DNA from: Streptomyces exfoliatus
Lineage (GTDB): Bacteria; Actinomycetota; Actinomycetes; Streptomycetales; Streptomycetaceae
Reading direction: 5' to 3'
Length of the DNA stretch: 14,839 nucleotides
NCBI RefSeq assembly: GCF_000725545.1
Contig: NZ_JNZP01000053.1
Span: 1-14,839 of the forward strand
In this document: piece by piece, positions 1 to 6,390 of the stretch
Position numbering within the stretch: the stretch's first letter is position 1
Layout: each line of letters opens with the position of its first letter
Made by a program: the position numbers and the translations under genes
The notes under the pieces: generated by a model
The model's database searches: none
The model's input: the letters and a program-made list of their open reading frames with translations, nothing else
Told to the model about the DNA's origin: nothing

Positions 1-1
1 C

Positions 2-340
2 ACGATGGCGGCCGACCGCCTGGAGGAGCTCGGTGACGAGCTCACCGACCACTACACCGAGGCGCTCCACGAGGTCATCGCGGCGAAGGCCGAGGATCGG
101 GCGCCTCAGCCGGTCGCGGAAGCTCATGAGCCGGCCGGGCAGGTCGTCGACCTGATGGCCGCGCTGGAGAAGTCGGTCGCCGAGGCCCGCGAGCGCCGCG
201 GCGAGACCGGCCCCGCAGACGGGGCCGAGGCGATGGTGCACGAGATGCCGAAGCCGAAGAAGAAGGCGGCCGCGAAGAAGGCGCCGGCCAAGAAGACCAC
301 GGCGAAGAAGACCACGGCACGACGCCCGAAGTCTGCCTGA
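2..340 (+). CDS. ku: Ku DNA-end-binding protein, C-terminal part (5' end outside window)
   Basis: Bacterial Ku binds double-strand DNA ends as a homodimer and recruits the ligase LigD for non-homologous end joining. Only the last ~112 codons are present; the frame is open from base 2, so the ATG at base 5 is internal. The visible part has the charged helix typical of the Ku C-terminus (LEELGDELTDHYTEALHEVI), then the conserved stretch GQVVDLMAALEKSVAEARERR, then a lysine/alanine-rich tail (PKPKKKAAAKKAPAKK and on to RRPKSA). Lysine-rich tails are known from actinobacterial Ku proteins, where they add DNA contacts. No ligase gene is visible in the window. The main alternative is another protein with a histone-like lysine-rich tail, but the DLMAALEKSV motif favours Ku. 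Confidence 0.85.
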   Translation, partial: TMAADRLEELGDELTDHYTEALHEVIAAKAEDRAPQPVAEAHEPAGQVVDLMAALEKSVAEARERRGETGPADGAEAMVHEMPKPKKKAAAKKAPAKKTTAKKTTARRPKSA

Positions 341-567
341 CCCGTCCCACCCGGTACGGAAGGAGGGGCCGCGGCCACCCTGGAGACTCAGGCACTCGTC
401 TGCGCCCACCGCCCCGGCTCGTCCACGTCCAGCTCGACGGCCCCGACCCATCACCGGCCTCACTCAGCGCGCTCGCCCTCAGCACCTGCGAGCGGCTCGG
501 CATCCCCTCACGGTCGTAGGCCCGCCACCACGCGTCCCGGCAACCCCTCACACCCTGCGGCGTAAGT
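341..567. other. Intergenic stretch between Ku and the minus-strand cluster
   Basis: No convincing gene is seen. A strong Shine-Dalgarno-like run (ggaaggagggg, about 357-367) is followed by no ATG or GTG at a usable distance; only a CTG at 380 is placed correctly. Reading frame 1 encodes a coding-like segment (VHVQLDGPDPSPASLSALAL) that stops at 517-519. This may be the remains of a small gene downstream of ku. Confidence 0.35.
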
Positions 568-975
568 TCAGGGGAACTCGATCTCCGGAGCCGGGGCCTG
601 CCGCGCGCCGGGCCTGGAGATGCCGAGGCTTCCCCATGGGGCGCAGATGTCGCACATCTCCAGGTCCGGGTGCTCTTCGGCCGCGGCCAGGACGCCGTCC
701 CGGTTCAGGAGCTCGCTGAGGCCGTACCCGGCACCGAGCGAGCAGTTACCCCGGTGCAGCATCGGGTGCCCCTCGATGGCCCGGGACGCCTGAACCACCC
801 ATCCCTGTTCGCGGCGCGCGACCTCCCGGCGCCGTTTCTCCTCGATGTCCTGAGCCTCCAGATCGCGGATCTCCCGCTCGGTGACCGCGGCCTGGTAGCG
901 CAGCCAGGCCAGCAGCGTCCGCTTCTTCTCCAGCCGGGCGGCTATCGGCATCTCCATGACGGAGTCCCCACTCAT
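568..975 (-). CDS. DUF6233-like hypothetical protein
   Basis: The product is 135 aa and of unknown function. It resembles the DUF6233 family of small proteins abundant in Streptomyces. The N-terminal half is a long charged helix (LEKKRTLLAWLRYQAAVTER, then IRDLEAQDIEEKRRREVARR), probably a coiled coil. The C-terminal half has the family-like pattern 'MLHRGNC...' and ends in a CDIC motif (HPDLEMCDICAPWGSL), a Cys pair that could bind metal. I chose ATG 975 because it overlaps the stop of the upstream gene (ATGA, 972-975), which implies translational coupling, and because a GAGGCGG motif lies just upstream. An in-frame ATG six codons further in (VMEMP) is possible. The open frame extends upstream to 1269, but that part lies antisense to normal coding and is not believable. 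Confidence 0.72.
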   Translation of the reverse strand: MSGDSVMEMPIAARLEKKRTLLAWLRYQAAVTEREIRDLEAQDIEEKRRREVARREQGWVVQASRAIEGHPMLHRGNCSLGAGYGLSELLNRDGVLAAAEEHPDLEMCDICAPWGSLGISRPGARQAPAPEIEFP

Positions 976-1352
976 GCCGCCTCGGCGCCGGTGATGTTCG
1001 CGGCGTCCGGCTGGGCCTTCGGGTGGAGCTTCAGCTCCGTGCGGGCCTTCACGAGCCCCGCGTCCTTCTCCAGGGTGGCCCAGTACGGGTGTGTGACCAC
1101 GGCGATCGACAGTTCCCGGATGAGGTCCCACAGGCGCTTTTCCTCGGCCTCCTGCTCCGGCGTGTACCCGGGGGAGGCGTCGCGGCCACCCGTGACCTCT
1201 CCCGTGTGCGGGTGCGCTGCGCCGGGCCAGCCGGGCAGCGGCTCCACAGACCAGGGAAGGGCCCGGCACAGGGCCGTGTGCTCGGCGCGGGCCTGGTGGA
1301 GACGCTGCTGGGTCTCGATCAGGTCGTCGGGGAAGGGAGGAGTGTCAGCCAC
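972..1352 (-). CDS. Conserved hypothetical protein, ADTPPFPDDLIETQ type
   Basis: I do not recognise a domain. The 126-aa product starts VADTPPFPDDLIETQQRLHQ, continues with a charged helix and a proline/tryptophan-rich segment (LPWSVEPLPGWPGAAHPHTG), and ends with 'ELSIAVVTHPYWATLEK...ARTELKLH'. I recall similar proteins encoded beside DUF6233-type genes in Streptomyces. It is probably cytosolic, with no membrane segment or signal peptide. GTG 1352 is preferred because the protein-like part begins there; the frame stays open to 1490, and starts such as MGQGPLRVV further upstream cannot be excluded. It overlaps the DUF6233-like gene by 4 bases, so the two are likely co-translated. Confidence 0.68.
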   Translation of the reverse strand: MADTPPFPDDLIETQQRLHQARAEHTALCRALPWSVEPLPGWPGAAHPHTGEVTGGRDASPGYTPEQEAEEKRLWDLIRELSIAVVTHPYWATLEKDAGLVKARTELKLHPKAQPDAANITGAEAA

Positions 1353-1359
1353 ACTCAAA

Positions 1360-1533
1360 TCATACGCCTGTTCGATTTCCTGTTGCTGGTCCACGGCCAC
1401 GACTCGCAGGGGCCCTTGCCCCATGACATCGAATCTCGAGGACGTGGGCGCTCTCGGCGGGCCACTCGAAGAGGATTTCCTCCTCGCCACGACGGTTCAC
1501 CCACTCCTCGATGCCTCGGTCGGTGAAGTACAC
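1360..1533 (-). CDS. Short DUF6104-like ORF, probably degenerate at the C-terminus
   Basis: The N-terminus VYFTDRGIEEWVNRRGEEEI matches my memory of small acidic Streptomyces proteins (DUF6104 type, about 55-60 aa) that begin M/VYFTDRGIEEL-RRGEEEV. In those, 'FEWLAE' is followed by an acidic 'RLATWLARLDDE' ending. Here, after FEWPAES, the sequence becomes arginine-rich and unrelated (HVLEIRCHGARAPASRGRGP), which suggests a frameshift or a recombined end. GTG 1533 is the family-like start; an in-frame GTG at 1563 would add ten residues. It sits 7 bases upstream of the next minus-strand gene and may lead that operon. Confidence 0.4.
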   Translation of the reverse strand: MYFTDRGIEEWVNRRGEEEILFEWPAESAHVLEIRCHGARAPASRGRGPATGNRTGV

Positions 1534-1899
1534 GCAAGGGCGGTCACCGTTACGTGGCAGCACTCACCAGGAACCGCCTGCCTCCGGCCTGGGTCACGAT
1601 CAGCAACACCCGTCCTGCCGAGGGGTGCTCGATCAGCGGGTTTCCCTGTCTACTGCTCCATCGGGGACTGTCCGGCCTGCCGGACTGTCCGCCCGGCGTC
1701 CTGACCAGCACAGGCCGCCTCGCAGTAGCGGGGCGAAGAGGGCTGCGAAGCCTCGGCATCCCCTCCTCGCCTCAAGGAAACATGGATGTCGCGACCCATC
1801 GGGGCAGCGGCTTCTTCCTCGCCCCGGACTGGATCCCGACATGCGCTGGCACACGCGGTGTGCCCCGCCATCGGCGCAGACACAGGAAGGGCCTCACCC
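1534..1899. other. Gene-free stretch with a GGACTGTCCG repeat and hairpin
   Basis: Only unconvincing open frames are present. Notable is a duplicated GGACTGTCCG (1665-1674 and 1682-1691) whose middle forms a hairpin: gtccgg (1670-1675), 4-base loop, ccggac (1680-1685). On the minus strand a short frame ends RVLLIVTQAGGRRFLVSAAT just upstream of the DUF6104-like ORF; it looks protein-like, but no start is evident. The stretch probably holds the divergent promoters of the minus-strand cluster and the 50-aa gene. Confidence 0.4.
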
Positions 1900-2052
1900 A
1901 TGAACGGTCAGATGGATCAGCGGACGCTCCTACTCGTACTCGTGGGCTGCGGCACCGCATACGCCGCCCTCGAGCACCCCTCGTTCGGCACCGCCCTCAT
2001 GGTGGGCGTCGCTGTGGTGACACTGATACATCTGCTGATGAGGCAAAACTGA
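1900..2052 (+). CDS. Small two-helix membrane protein (50 aa)
   Basis: No function is known to me. After a short polar start (MNGQMDQR) two hydrophobic segments follow: about residues 9-24 (LLLVLVGCGTAYAAL) and about 30-47 (GTALMVGVAVVTLIHLL), joined by a short EHPS turn, ending MRQN. Both ends may face the same side. The start is well supported: AGGAAGG (1884-1890) sits nine bases upstream of ATG 1900. Upstream in-frame codons back to 1786 lack such a signal. It stands alone, convergent with the HNH remnant downstream. Confidence 0.72.
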   Translation: MNGQMDQRTLLLVLVGCGTAYAALEHPSFGTALMVGVAVVTLIHLLMRQN

Positions 2053-2101
2053 CCTGCTTTCCGCTCGCCCATGCCTCGGTCGTCGGCAGCCCGCCGCGCC
2101 A

Positions 2102-2122
2102 GCGGGCCGCTGAACGGCCCGC
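2102..2122. terminator. Hairpin between convergent genes
   Basis: A perfect 8-bp stem (gcgggccg / cggcccgc) with a 5-base loop (ctgaa) lies 50 bases after the 50-aa gene, in the gap before the convergent HNH remnant. A second stem, cggccgct (2131-2138) with agcggccg (2151-2158), follows. There is no T-run, as is common in Streptomyces terminators. Confidence 0.5.
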
Positions 2123-2198
2123 CGCACCGACGGCCGCTGAAGCCGAAGCGAGCGGCCGGCAGCGGGCGGGCGGGCGCGTGGTTCGTGCGCTACGCGGC

Positions 2199-2478
2199 TT
2201 ACGGGGCCGGGGTGTAGTGGACGACGGTCATCTCGCACGGTCCGCCGGCGTAGACGTTGCTGGCGTCGATCTCGCTCTGGTCCGCGGACAGGCCCCAGCG
2301 AAGCTTGGTCGCGGTCCACTCGGCGAGGTATCGGCAGGTGGCGTTCGGGGCCGGCGGCATCCACGTAGCCGGGTCCTGGTCGGCCATCTGACGGTTCGTG
2401 CGCGCGGTCACCGCGACCAGGCTGGTTGCCGCGTCCTGGTCATTCGCGTACGCCTCACGCCGCTTCGAATCCCAGGCG
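2199..2478 (-). pseudogene. HNH endonuclease (GmrSD C-terminal/DUF1524-like), 3' fragment
   Basis: This is the C-terminal half of a small secreted-type HNH nuclease family common in Streptomyces. It reads SAWDSKRREAYANDQDAATS, then LVAVTARTNRQMADQDPATWMPPAPNATCRYLAEWT, then TKLRWGL, ending TVVHYTPAP. In intact relatives this follows directly on 'IDHMVPLAEAWDSGA'. Here an in-frame stop lies about eight codons before SAWDSK, and the missing front half is found 870 bases away on the same strand at 3345-3665. The usual lysine in the 'NR.K.DQDP' motif is a methionine here. The gene is therefore split and almost certainly non-functional. Confidence 0.75.
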
Positions 2479-2565
2479 GAGACACCAGCTGGCGGGGAGC
2501 GTCATTCGAAGAGTGCCGTATTCCGCTCCGACCTCGCATCCGGCGACTGGTGTGTCCGTCCACGC

Positions 2566-2940
2566 CTACGGCAAAGCGTCCACCTTGCCGATAAGTGCTG
2601 CCGGGGTGGTGCCGGGTGTGATCACCAGGTCGAAGTTGTACCCCTGGTCACAGAAGATCACTTCGATCGACCTTGGCACGCAGTCACGGAATACACAGGT
2701 AATCCGGGCCGCGTCGGCAAGGGCGGCATCGATGTAGAGGCACGTGCCGTCCGTATCCAGGTAGGCCTCAGCTGAGCCACAGGACGTCTGGAAGCTCCAC
2801 GTGAAGCTTCGCGCTTCGCCCCGGATGGTCGGATCGATGACCGTGTCGGCCCAGATGCCCTGGAGCAAGGGAGTCAGGCCTGAAGGCTCGATACGCCAGG
2901 TGGTGCTGGAGCCGTCGAACAGAACCAGGAACGTCGCCAT
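2566..2940 (-). CDS. Conserved hypothetical protein (124 aa) inside the HNH gene
   Basis: I do not recognise a named domain. The ORF is intact and protein-like: MATFLVLFDGSSTTWRIEPS, then 'GLTPLLQGIWADTVIDP', 'FTWSFQT', 'TDGTCLYIDAALADAARI', and an ending with 'IEVIFCDQGYNFDLVITPGT'. The alternation of beta-like strands and aromatics, the size and the single-domain layout are like many Streptomyces immunity-type proteins, but that is inference. No signal peptide or membrane helix is seen. ATG 2940 is a clear start without a good Shine-Dalgarno sequence; TAGACA six bases upstream resembles a -10 box and would fit a leaderless mRNA. The gene lies wholly within the segment that separates the two HNH halves. 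Confidence 0.65.
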   Translation of the reverse strand: MATFLVLFDGSSTTWRIEPSGLTPLLQGIWADTVIDPTIRGEARSFTWSFQTSCGSAEAYLDTDGTCLYIDAALADAARITCVFRDCVPRSIEVIFCDQGYNFDLVITPGTTPAALIGKVDALP

Positions 2941-2954
2941 GCTGGTTGTCTACC

Positions 2955-3214
2955 AGGCCGGCGAACGGCCTTGTCAGGGGCCCACTCCCAGGGGCGGGGG
3001 CCGGCGAGCCGGCGAACCAGACTGAGGCGGTCGGTGATCGTCTTCTTCGTCAGCGGCCGACTGCGCTGCTGCTGTTCCCACCTGGTCAGCATCGCGGTGA
3101 ACATGCCGTCATCGGATCCAACGCGGCCACGTTCGCCGCCCGCACGAGCCGGATCGCTCCCGGCGAACTCGCCCCGCTCAACGCCACCTCTGGGAGTTGC
3201 ATCAGATGCAACAT
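2955..3214 (-). pseudogene. Tyrosine recombinase/integrase N-terminal relic, frameshifted
   Basis: From ATG 3214 one frame reads MLHLMQLPEVALSGASSPGA then IRLVRAANVAALDPMTA. The sense then jumps to another frame at about 3104: MFTAMLTRWEQQQRSRPLTK, KTITDRLSLVRRLAG, PRPWEWAPDKAV. The second part resembles the SAM-like core-binding domain of phage integrases (typical: W..QQ..R.L...T...R...VRRF...TG.YPW.W.P.D). Homology stops at about 2955, and the catalytic domain (R-H-R-Y) is absent. It is a dead fragment marking past mobile-element activity. Confidence 0.55.
3196..3212. repeat. Perfect palindrome at the start of the integrase relic
   Basis: gttgcatc-a-gatgcaac is an inverted repeat with 8-base arms around one central base. 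It overlaps the probable start codon of the integrase relic, a place where an operator or recombinase site could lie. Confidence 0.5.
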
Positions 3215-3344
3215 CGTGGCGGTGAATGCCCCGCCGCAGGTCAGCACGCACCGACCGCCACCTCAACGAGCGGCAACCCCGCTCCCTACCTGCCCCAAGC
3301 CGTCAGCACCCGGGAGCAGAATGATGCGTCGAGCCCAACTCCGC

Positions 3345-3665
3345 CTACTTGGAGTCCCAAGCCTCGGCGAGCGGGACCATGTGGTCGATATCGAGCTTGG
3401 CCGGGTCGGCGACCTCCTGCTCGTCGTAGTACGACAGCCACTCCCCCTCGGACAGCTTGCAGCTGGCCGCGACCGACGGGGCCTCGGTCGCCTCGGCCAG
3501 GAGCACCTCGGCTCGGGTGTTGCAGCCATCCGCGGGATCGAGCCCGGTGTTCCAGTGCCGGAACTTGTCCCGGGTGTACCCGGCCCGGCTCTCCTCGGCG
3601 ACCGGGATCTGGCCGATCGCGTAGGAGAGCGGGAACGTCTGCGCAGCCGCCGGGGCGGCCGGGGC
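3345..3665 (-). pseudogene. HNH endonuclease, 5' fragment lacking its signal peptide
   Basis: This is the front half of the gene whose end lies at 2199-2478. It reads AAPAAPAAAQTFPLSYAIGQ, then 'EESRAGYTRDKFRHWN', 'GCNTRAEVLL', 'SYYDEQEVADPAKLDIDHMVPLAEAW' in part, and stops at DSK-TAG (3345-3347). The DIDHMVPLAE segment is the conserved catalytic-type DH motif of this family. Alanine/proline-rich residues before TFPL are what normally follows a secretion signal, but the signal itself is gone: at about 3660 the sequence passes into a transposase relic on the other strand. The gene is thus truncated at the 5' end and interrupted in the middle. Confidence 0.75.
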
Positions 3666-4104
3666 GGCCTGACCTGCAAAATCCACCTCGCCGGTGAGGG
3701 CGGATGCCGACCAATGGCTTTCCTGATCACGCCCGGCCAGTGGGGCGACGCGCCGCAGATGATCGAGGTCCTCGGACGCATCCGCGTTCCCCGCCCTCAG
3801 GGCGGTCACCCCCGCACGCGGCCGGAACACCTGGGCGGCGACAAGGCGTACAGCTCACGCCGCAACCGCAGCTATCTGCGAAGGCGCCAGATCAAACACA
3901 CCATTCCCGAGCCTAAGGACCAGCGGGCCAACCGACCGGCCCACCGGCTTCAACAGCGAGGTCTACAAGCGCCGCAACGAGGTCGAGCGGACGATCAACC
4001 GGCTCAAGAACTCCAGGGCGGTCGCCACCCGCTACGACAAGAGGGCCTACGTCTTCCACGGCACAGTCGCCGCTGCGGCAATTCGCTTATGGCTCCGCCC
4101 GTGA
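3663..4104 (+). pseudogene. IS5-type transposase relic, 5'-truncated and frameshifted
   Basis: Frame one reads GLTCKIHLAGEGGCRPMAFL, ITPGQWGDAPQMIEVLGRI, then LGGDKAYSSRRNRSYLRRRQ and IKHTIPEPKDQRANR. At about 3925-3935 the sense shifts to another frame: PTGFNSEVYKRRNEVERTIN, RLKNSRAVATRYDK, ending AAIRLWLRP-stop. GGDKAYSS and NEVERTINRLK hold the second D and the E of the DDE triad. The N-terminal third with the first D is missing, and the usual basic spacer after KDQRANR is deleted. It belongs to the IS5 superfamily as I read it. No clear terminal inverted repeats are seen at either end, so it cannot move by itself. Confidence 0.75.
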
Positions 4105-4141
4105 TCCGGAGAACGGGCACTCTGGTCGGGGGCGGAAACGC

Positions 4142-4546
4142 TCAGCGCGCATCGAATGCGGCCTGCAACGCGTCCGCCGTGGGAACGATGACAACCGCGT
4201 TCCCCTGAAGCTCCGCAGGAAGGTGACGACGCTCCTTCTCGTGGAAGATCAGCGCGCCACCGTCCTGAGGGACGATTGAGGCTCCGAGGGCTGCAGCCAG
4301 CCGGGAGAGCACACCGAGCATCGCGCCTTTGGCGAAGTGCGTCGCCGTCACGCACAACATCCCGCTCTCGCCGTGGGACTCGTGGTAGAGATCCGCTTCG
4401 CCCCCGTCCTCTGCGCGGAGCTGGAAGAAGCCGTCCTCCGAACTGCCCGCCACCACGTACGGCTCCGTCACCTGTCGGAACCGTTCAGTGTCCAACGCGA
4501 CAACCTCGCGGTCCACGAACCGGAGCAGGAAGATGCTGTAACTCAC
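4142..4546 (-). CDS. Conserved hypothetical protein (134 aa)
   Basis: Function unknown. The product begins MSYSIFLLRFVDREVVALDT (GTG start), continues 'EPYVVAGSSEDGFFQLRAEDGGEADLY' in part, then 'FAKGAMLGVLSRLAAALGAS', and ends 'VIVPTADALQAAFDAR'. The alternating beta strands and the acidic 'AEDGGEADLY' patch recur in small Streptomyces proteins of immunity-like type, but I cannot name a family. No membrane segment or signal is seen. GTG 4546 is chosen because protein-like sequence begins there; its ribosome site is weak. The only other upstream ATG lies in a different frame. Confidence 0.65.
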   Translation of the reverse strand: MSYSIFLLRFVDREVVALDTERFRQVTEPYVVAGSSEDGFFQLRAEDGGEADLYHESHGESGMLCVTATHFAKGAMLGVLSRLAAALGASIVPQDGGALIFHEKERRHLPAELQGNAVVIVPTADALQAAFDAR

Positions 4547-4571
4547 GGAAACACTCTGCCATCGTCATGAT

Positions 4572-4599
4572 CCGCCGGACAGTGCCTAGAACCTGTCCG
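4572..4599. repeat. Inverted repeat gccggacag / ctgtccggc
   Basis: Two perfect 9-base arms enclose a 10-base loop (tgcctagaac). It lies between the 251-aa gene and the 134-aa gene, both on the minus strand. It could terminate the former or be a relic of transposon ends. The ctgtccgg motif also occurs in the repeat at 1665-1691. Confidence 0.45.
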
Positions 4600-4758
4600 G
4601 CCATCCGGCGGTTCCCTCGCGCGCCGCGTTCCAGGAGCGGATACCGGGGCAGGCAGCTCGCACACTCCCGGTCAGGACTTGACCAGCCGATCACGCGGGG
4701 CCGCGCTGGCTCTCGGCGTGCGAAGCCAGTCGCCGGGGCCGCAGGGCTGCGCGATGCT

Positions 4759-5514
4759 TCAGGTTCGCTTCTCGGAGGTGGTGCGGAACTGCAGGGCGAC
4801 CTCGGCGGCCCCGGGAAGACTCCTCTCGTCCGTCAGCACCACGCTGCCGGAGGTACCGCCGTCGGTCCATGCGCACACGATCGGGCGGCCCCCGGCGTTC
4901 GATGCGATATAGCCACAGCTCAACTGGCCACCCCAGGGGCCCGCCTCGAAGGCGGCGACGTCACTCGCTCGCGCACCGGCGAAGAAGTTGCGCAGCTCTT
5001 GCGTCATCGTGTCCGAGCGCTTCTCCTCGGCCAGCTCCGCGTCCCATTCGACGGCGTTGATTTGGAGCATGGCGCCCATCGGCCCCTGACCTGGACCGTC
5101 GTAGAACCAGCGCTTGCCCGACAGCGTCCTCCCGGACGTCATCACTCGCTCGTACTCGGCTGCCTCCTCGCCGGTGAGCAGCCGGTACACGCCGACGCGC
5201 GGGGCGGCGCCGATGACGCGCTCCTGGACCACGGGAGCCGCCTCGGCGGTAGGCGGCTGCCCCTCGTAGCTGCACGCCCGCACCAGACCCGCGGCGGCGA
5301 CGGCGAGCAGTACGCCGACGATGGTGTTGCGCCGGCGCAGGGCGGTGGAAACGGCTTGCTCGGCTTCGACCGCACGGGCCGGCACTGGACCACGTCGCCA
5401 CGTCCGGGTGGCAAACCAGATGACAGCCATGGCCGCGGCAGTGACGAGAAGCGCCCCCAGCGCCTGGCCAGCTGCGAAGCTCTGCGAGGTGGGGTCGACG
5501 GACAACGTGATCAT
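4759..5514 (-). CDS. Membrane-anchored hypothetical protein with extracellular domain (251 aa)
   Basis: No named domain is recognised. Two hydrophobic segments lie at about residues 14-36 (GQALGALLVTAAAMAVIWFA) and 63-79 (NTIVGVLLAVAAAGLVRAC), separated by a short cytosolic-type RxxWRRG...RRR linker. A soluble domain of about 170 residues follows, with 'VGVYRLLTGEEAAEYERVM', 'GGQLSCGYIASNAGGRPIVCAWTD' in part, and an end at VALQFRTTSEKRT. The paired 'SCGY...IVCAWTDGGTSGSVV' pattern resembles extracytoplasmic domains of other Streptomyces hypothetical membrane proteins. ATG 5514 is preferred because TACGAT (5526-5521) lies six bases upstream, the spacing of a leaderless promoter; the open frame runs further up to 5775, but that part is low-complexity. 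Confidence 0.7.
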   Translation of the reverse strand: MITLSVDPTSQSFAAGQALGALLVTAAAMAVIWFATRTWRRGPVPARAVEAEQAVSTALRRRNTIVGVLLAVAAAGLVRACSYEGQPPTAEAAPVVQERVIGAAPRVGVYRLLTGEEAAEYERVMTSGRTLSGKRWFYDGPGQGPMGAMLQINAVEWDAELAEEKRSDTMTQELRNFFAGARASDVAAFEAGPWGGQLSCGYIASNAGGRPIVCAWTDGGTSGSVVLTDERSLPGAAEVALQFRTTSEKRT

Positions 5515-5826
5515 GCCGGAATCGTAGACACCCCCGCATGCGTGTTCGTATGGTCGGCCGTCACGATCACGCATCGACGGGCGCGGCCCGGCAGTACCGC
5601 CCGGGACGCCGACGGGCCCCGCGTCACGCAGCGGGTTCCCTGTCGGCAGCGGCGCGGGCTGCGCGCGTACCGCCCTCGCGCGCCTGGCCCCGGGGCCGGG
5701 CGCGAAGGACCCGGGGCTCTGTGGTGTTCGCGGGCCAGCAGACGCGGCTGGAAGATCGGTGATTCCCAAGCTCATGTCGATGCCGCAGCGTCCGTGTTGT
5801 CAGGGGTGCGTTGTACGGTCCGCGAC
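5515..5826. promoter_or_regulatory. Divergent intergenic region with leaderless-type -10 boxes
   Basis: No gene is seen here. It separates a minus-strand and a plus-strand gene. TACGAT (5521-5526, minus strand) is six bases from ATG 5514, and TACGGT (5814-5819) is seven bases from ATG 5827, so both mRNAs may begin at their start codons. A near-perfect 24-base palindrome (gcgcctggcccc / ggggccgggcgc, one G-T pair) lies at 5680-5703. No convincing -35 boxes were found. Confidence 0.4.
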
Positions 5827-6222
5827 ATGGCTGAGAGACCGACAATGAGCTGGCGCGAGGGCATAGCCCGTGAGGCGGAGCAACTGGCTGCCGGCACCCT
5901 GGATCCTGGCTGCGCTTGCATGGCCGCCTTGTACCCGGATGAGCTCCTGGCGGCGACCGATACCGTCCTCGACTCCTTCGATGTGGAGGTGGCCGGGCTT
6001 GACGGCGCAGAGGATGTCCAGGTCTTCGCCGTGGTGGAGCGCGTCGTCCTGGCGCTGAATGCTGTGGACGGCACCCACTACGGCTACGAGACGGATGAAC
6101 GCGAGGCGTTGTGCGACTACATCGACACGGCTCTGACGGAGCGCGGCGTCGATGTGGCGGCGCTGACCAGTCGGCACGGGCTCGGACGACATGAGCTCAC
6201 GGACAAGTGGCGCGATTGGTAG
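5827..6222 (+). CDS. Conserved hypothetical protein (131 aa)
   Basis: Function unknown. The product is an acidic, mostly helical cytosolic protein: MAERPTMSWREGIAREAEQL, then 'GCACMAALYPDELLAATDTVLD' in part, 'VFAVVERVVLALNAVDGTHYGYETDEREALCDYID' in part, and an ending with HGLGRHELTDKWRDW. The pattern VVLALNxVdxxhygy.TdEREALCdYI recalls small Streptomyces proteins that I cannot name. ATG 5827 fits a leaderless start (TACGGT seven bases upstream). An in-frame ATG at 5845 has a GAGAG motif seven bases before it and is the alternative. It is divergent from the membrane-anchored gene. Confidence 0.68.
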   Translation: MAERPTMSWREGIAREAEQLAAGTLDPGCACMAALYPDELLAATDTVLDSFDVEVAGLDGAEDVQVFAVVERVVLALNAVDGTHYGYETDEREALCDYIDTALTERGVDVAALTSRHGLGRHELTDKWRDW

Positions 6223-6390
6223 GTGCTCCATCGGCGCTTTCAACGTCGTGCCACACCCCTGCCAGATACGGCGGGGAACCACGGTGAATGAAGGGCGCTG
6301 TGCGCTGTCGGAGCCCCGCAAGGGATCAGTGCAGCCCCCACCGTGCAGGTAGCCTGCCGAGCTGTCGGTGCCAGCGTCTACAGTCCGATC

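Noticed and set aside
4084..4092. TTA codon near the end of the IS relic (bldA control)
   Set aside because: The TTA in IRLWLRP lies in a dead transposase frame, so it has no regulatory meaning.
4276..6222. A 648-codon open frame on the plus strand
   Set aside because: Only its last ~131 codons are protein-like. The front is arginine/proline-rich and lies antisense to the 134-aa and 251-aa genes, as expected in GC-rich DNA.
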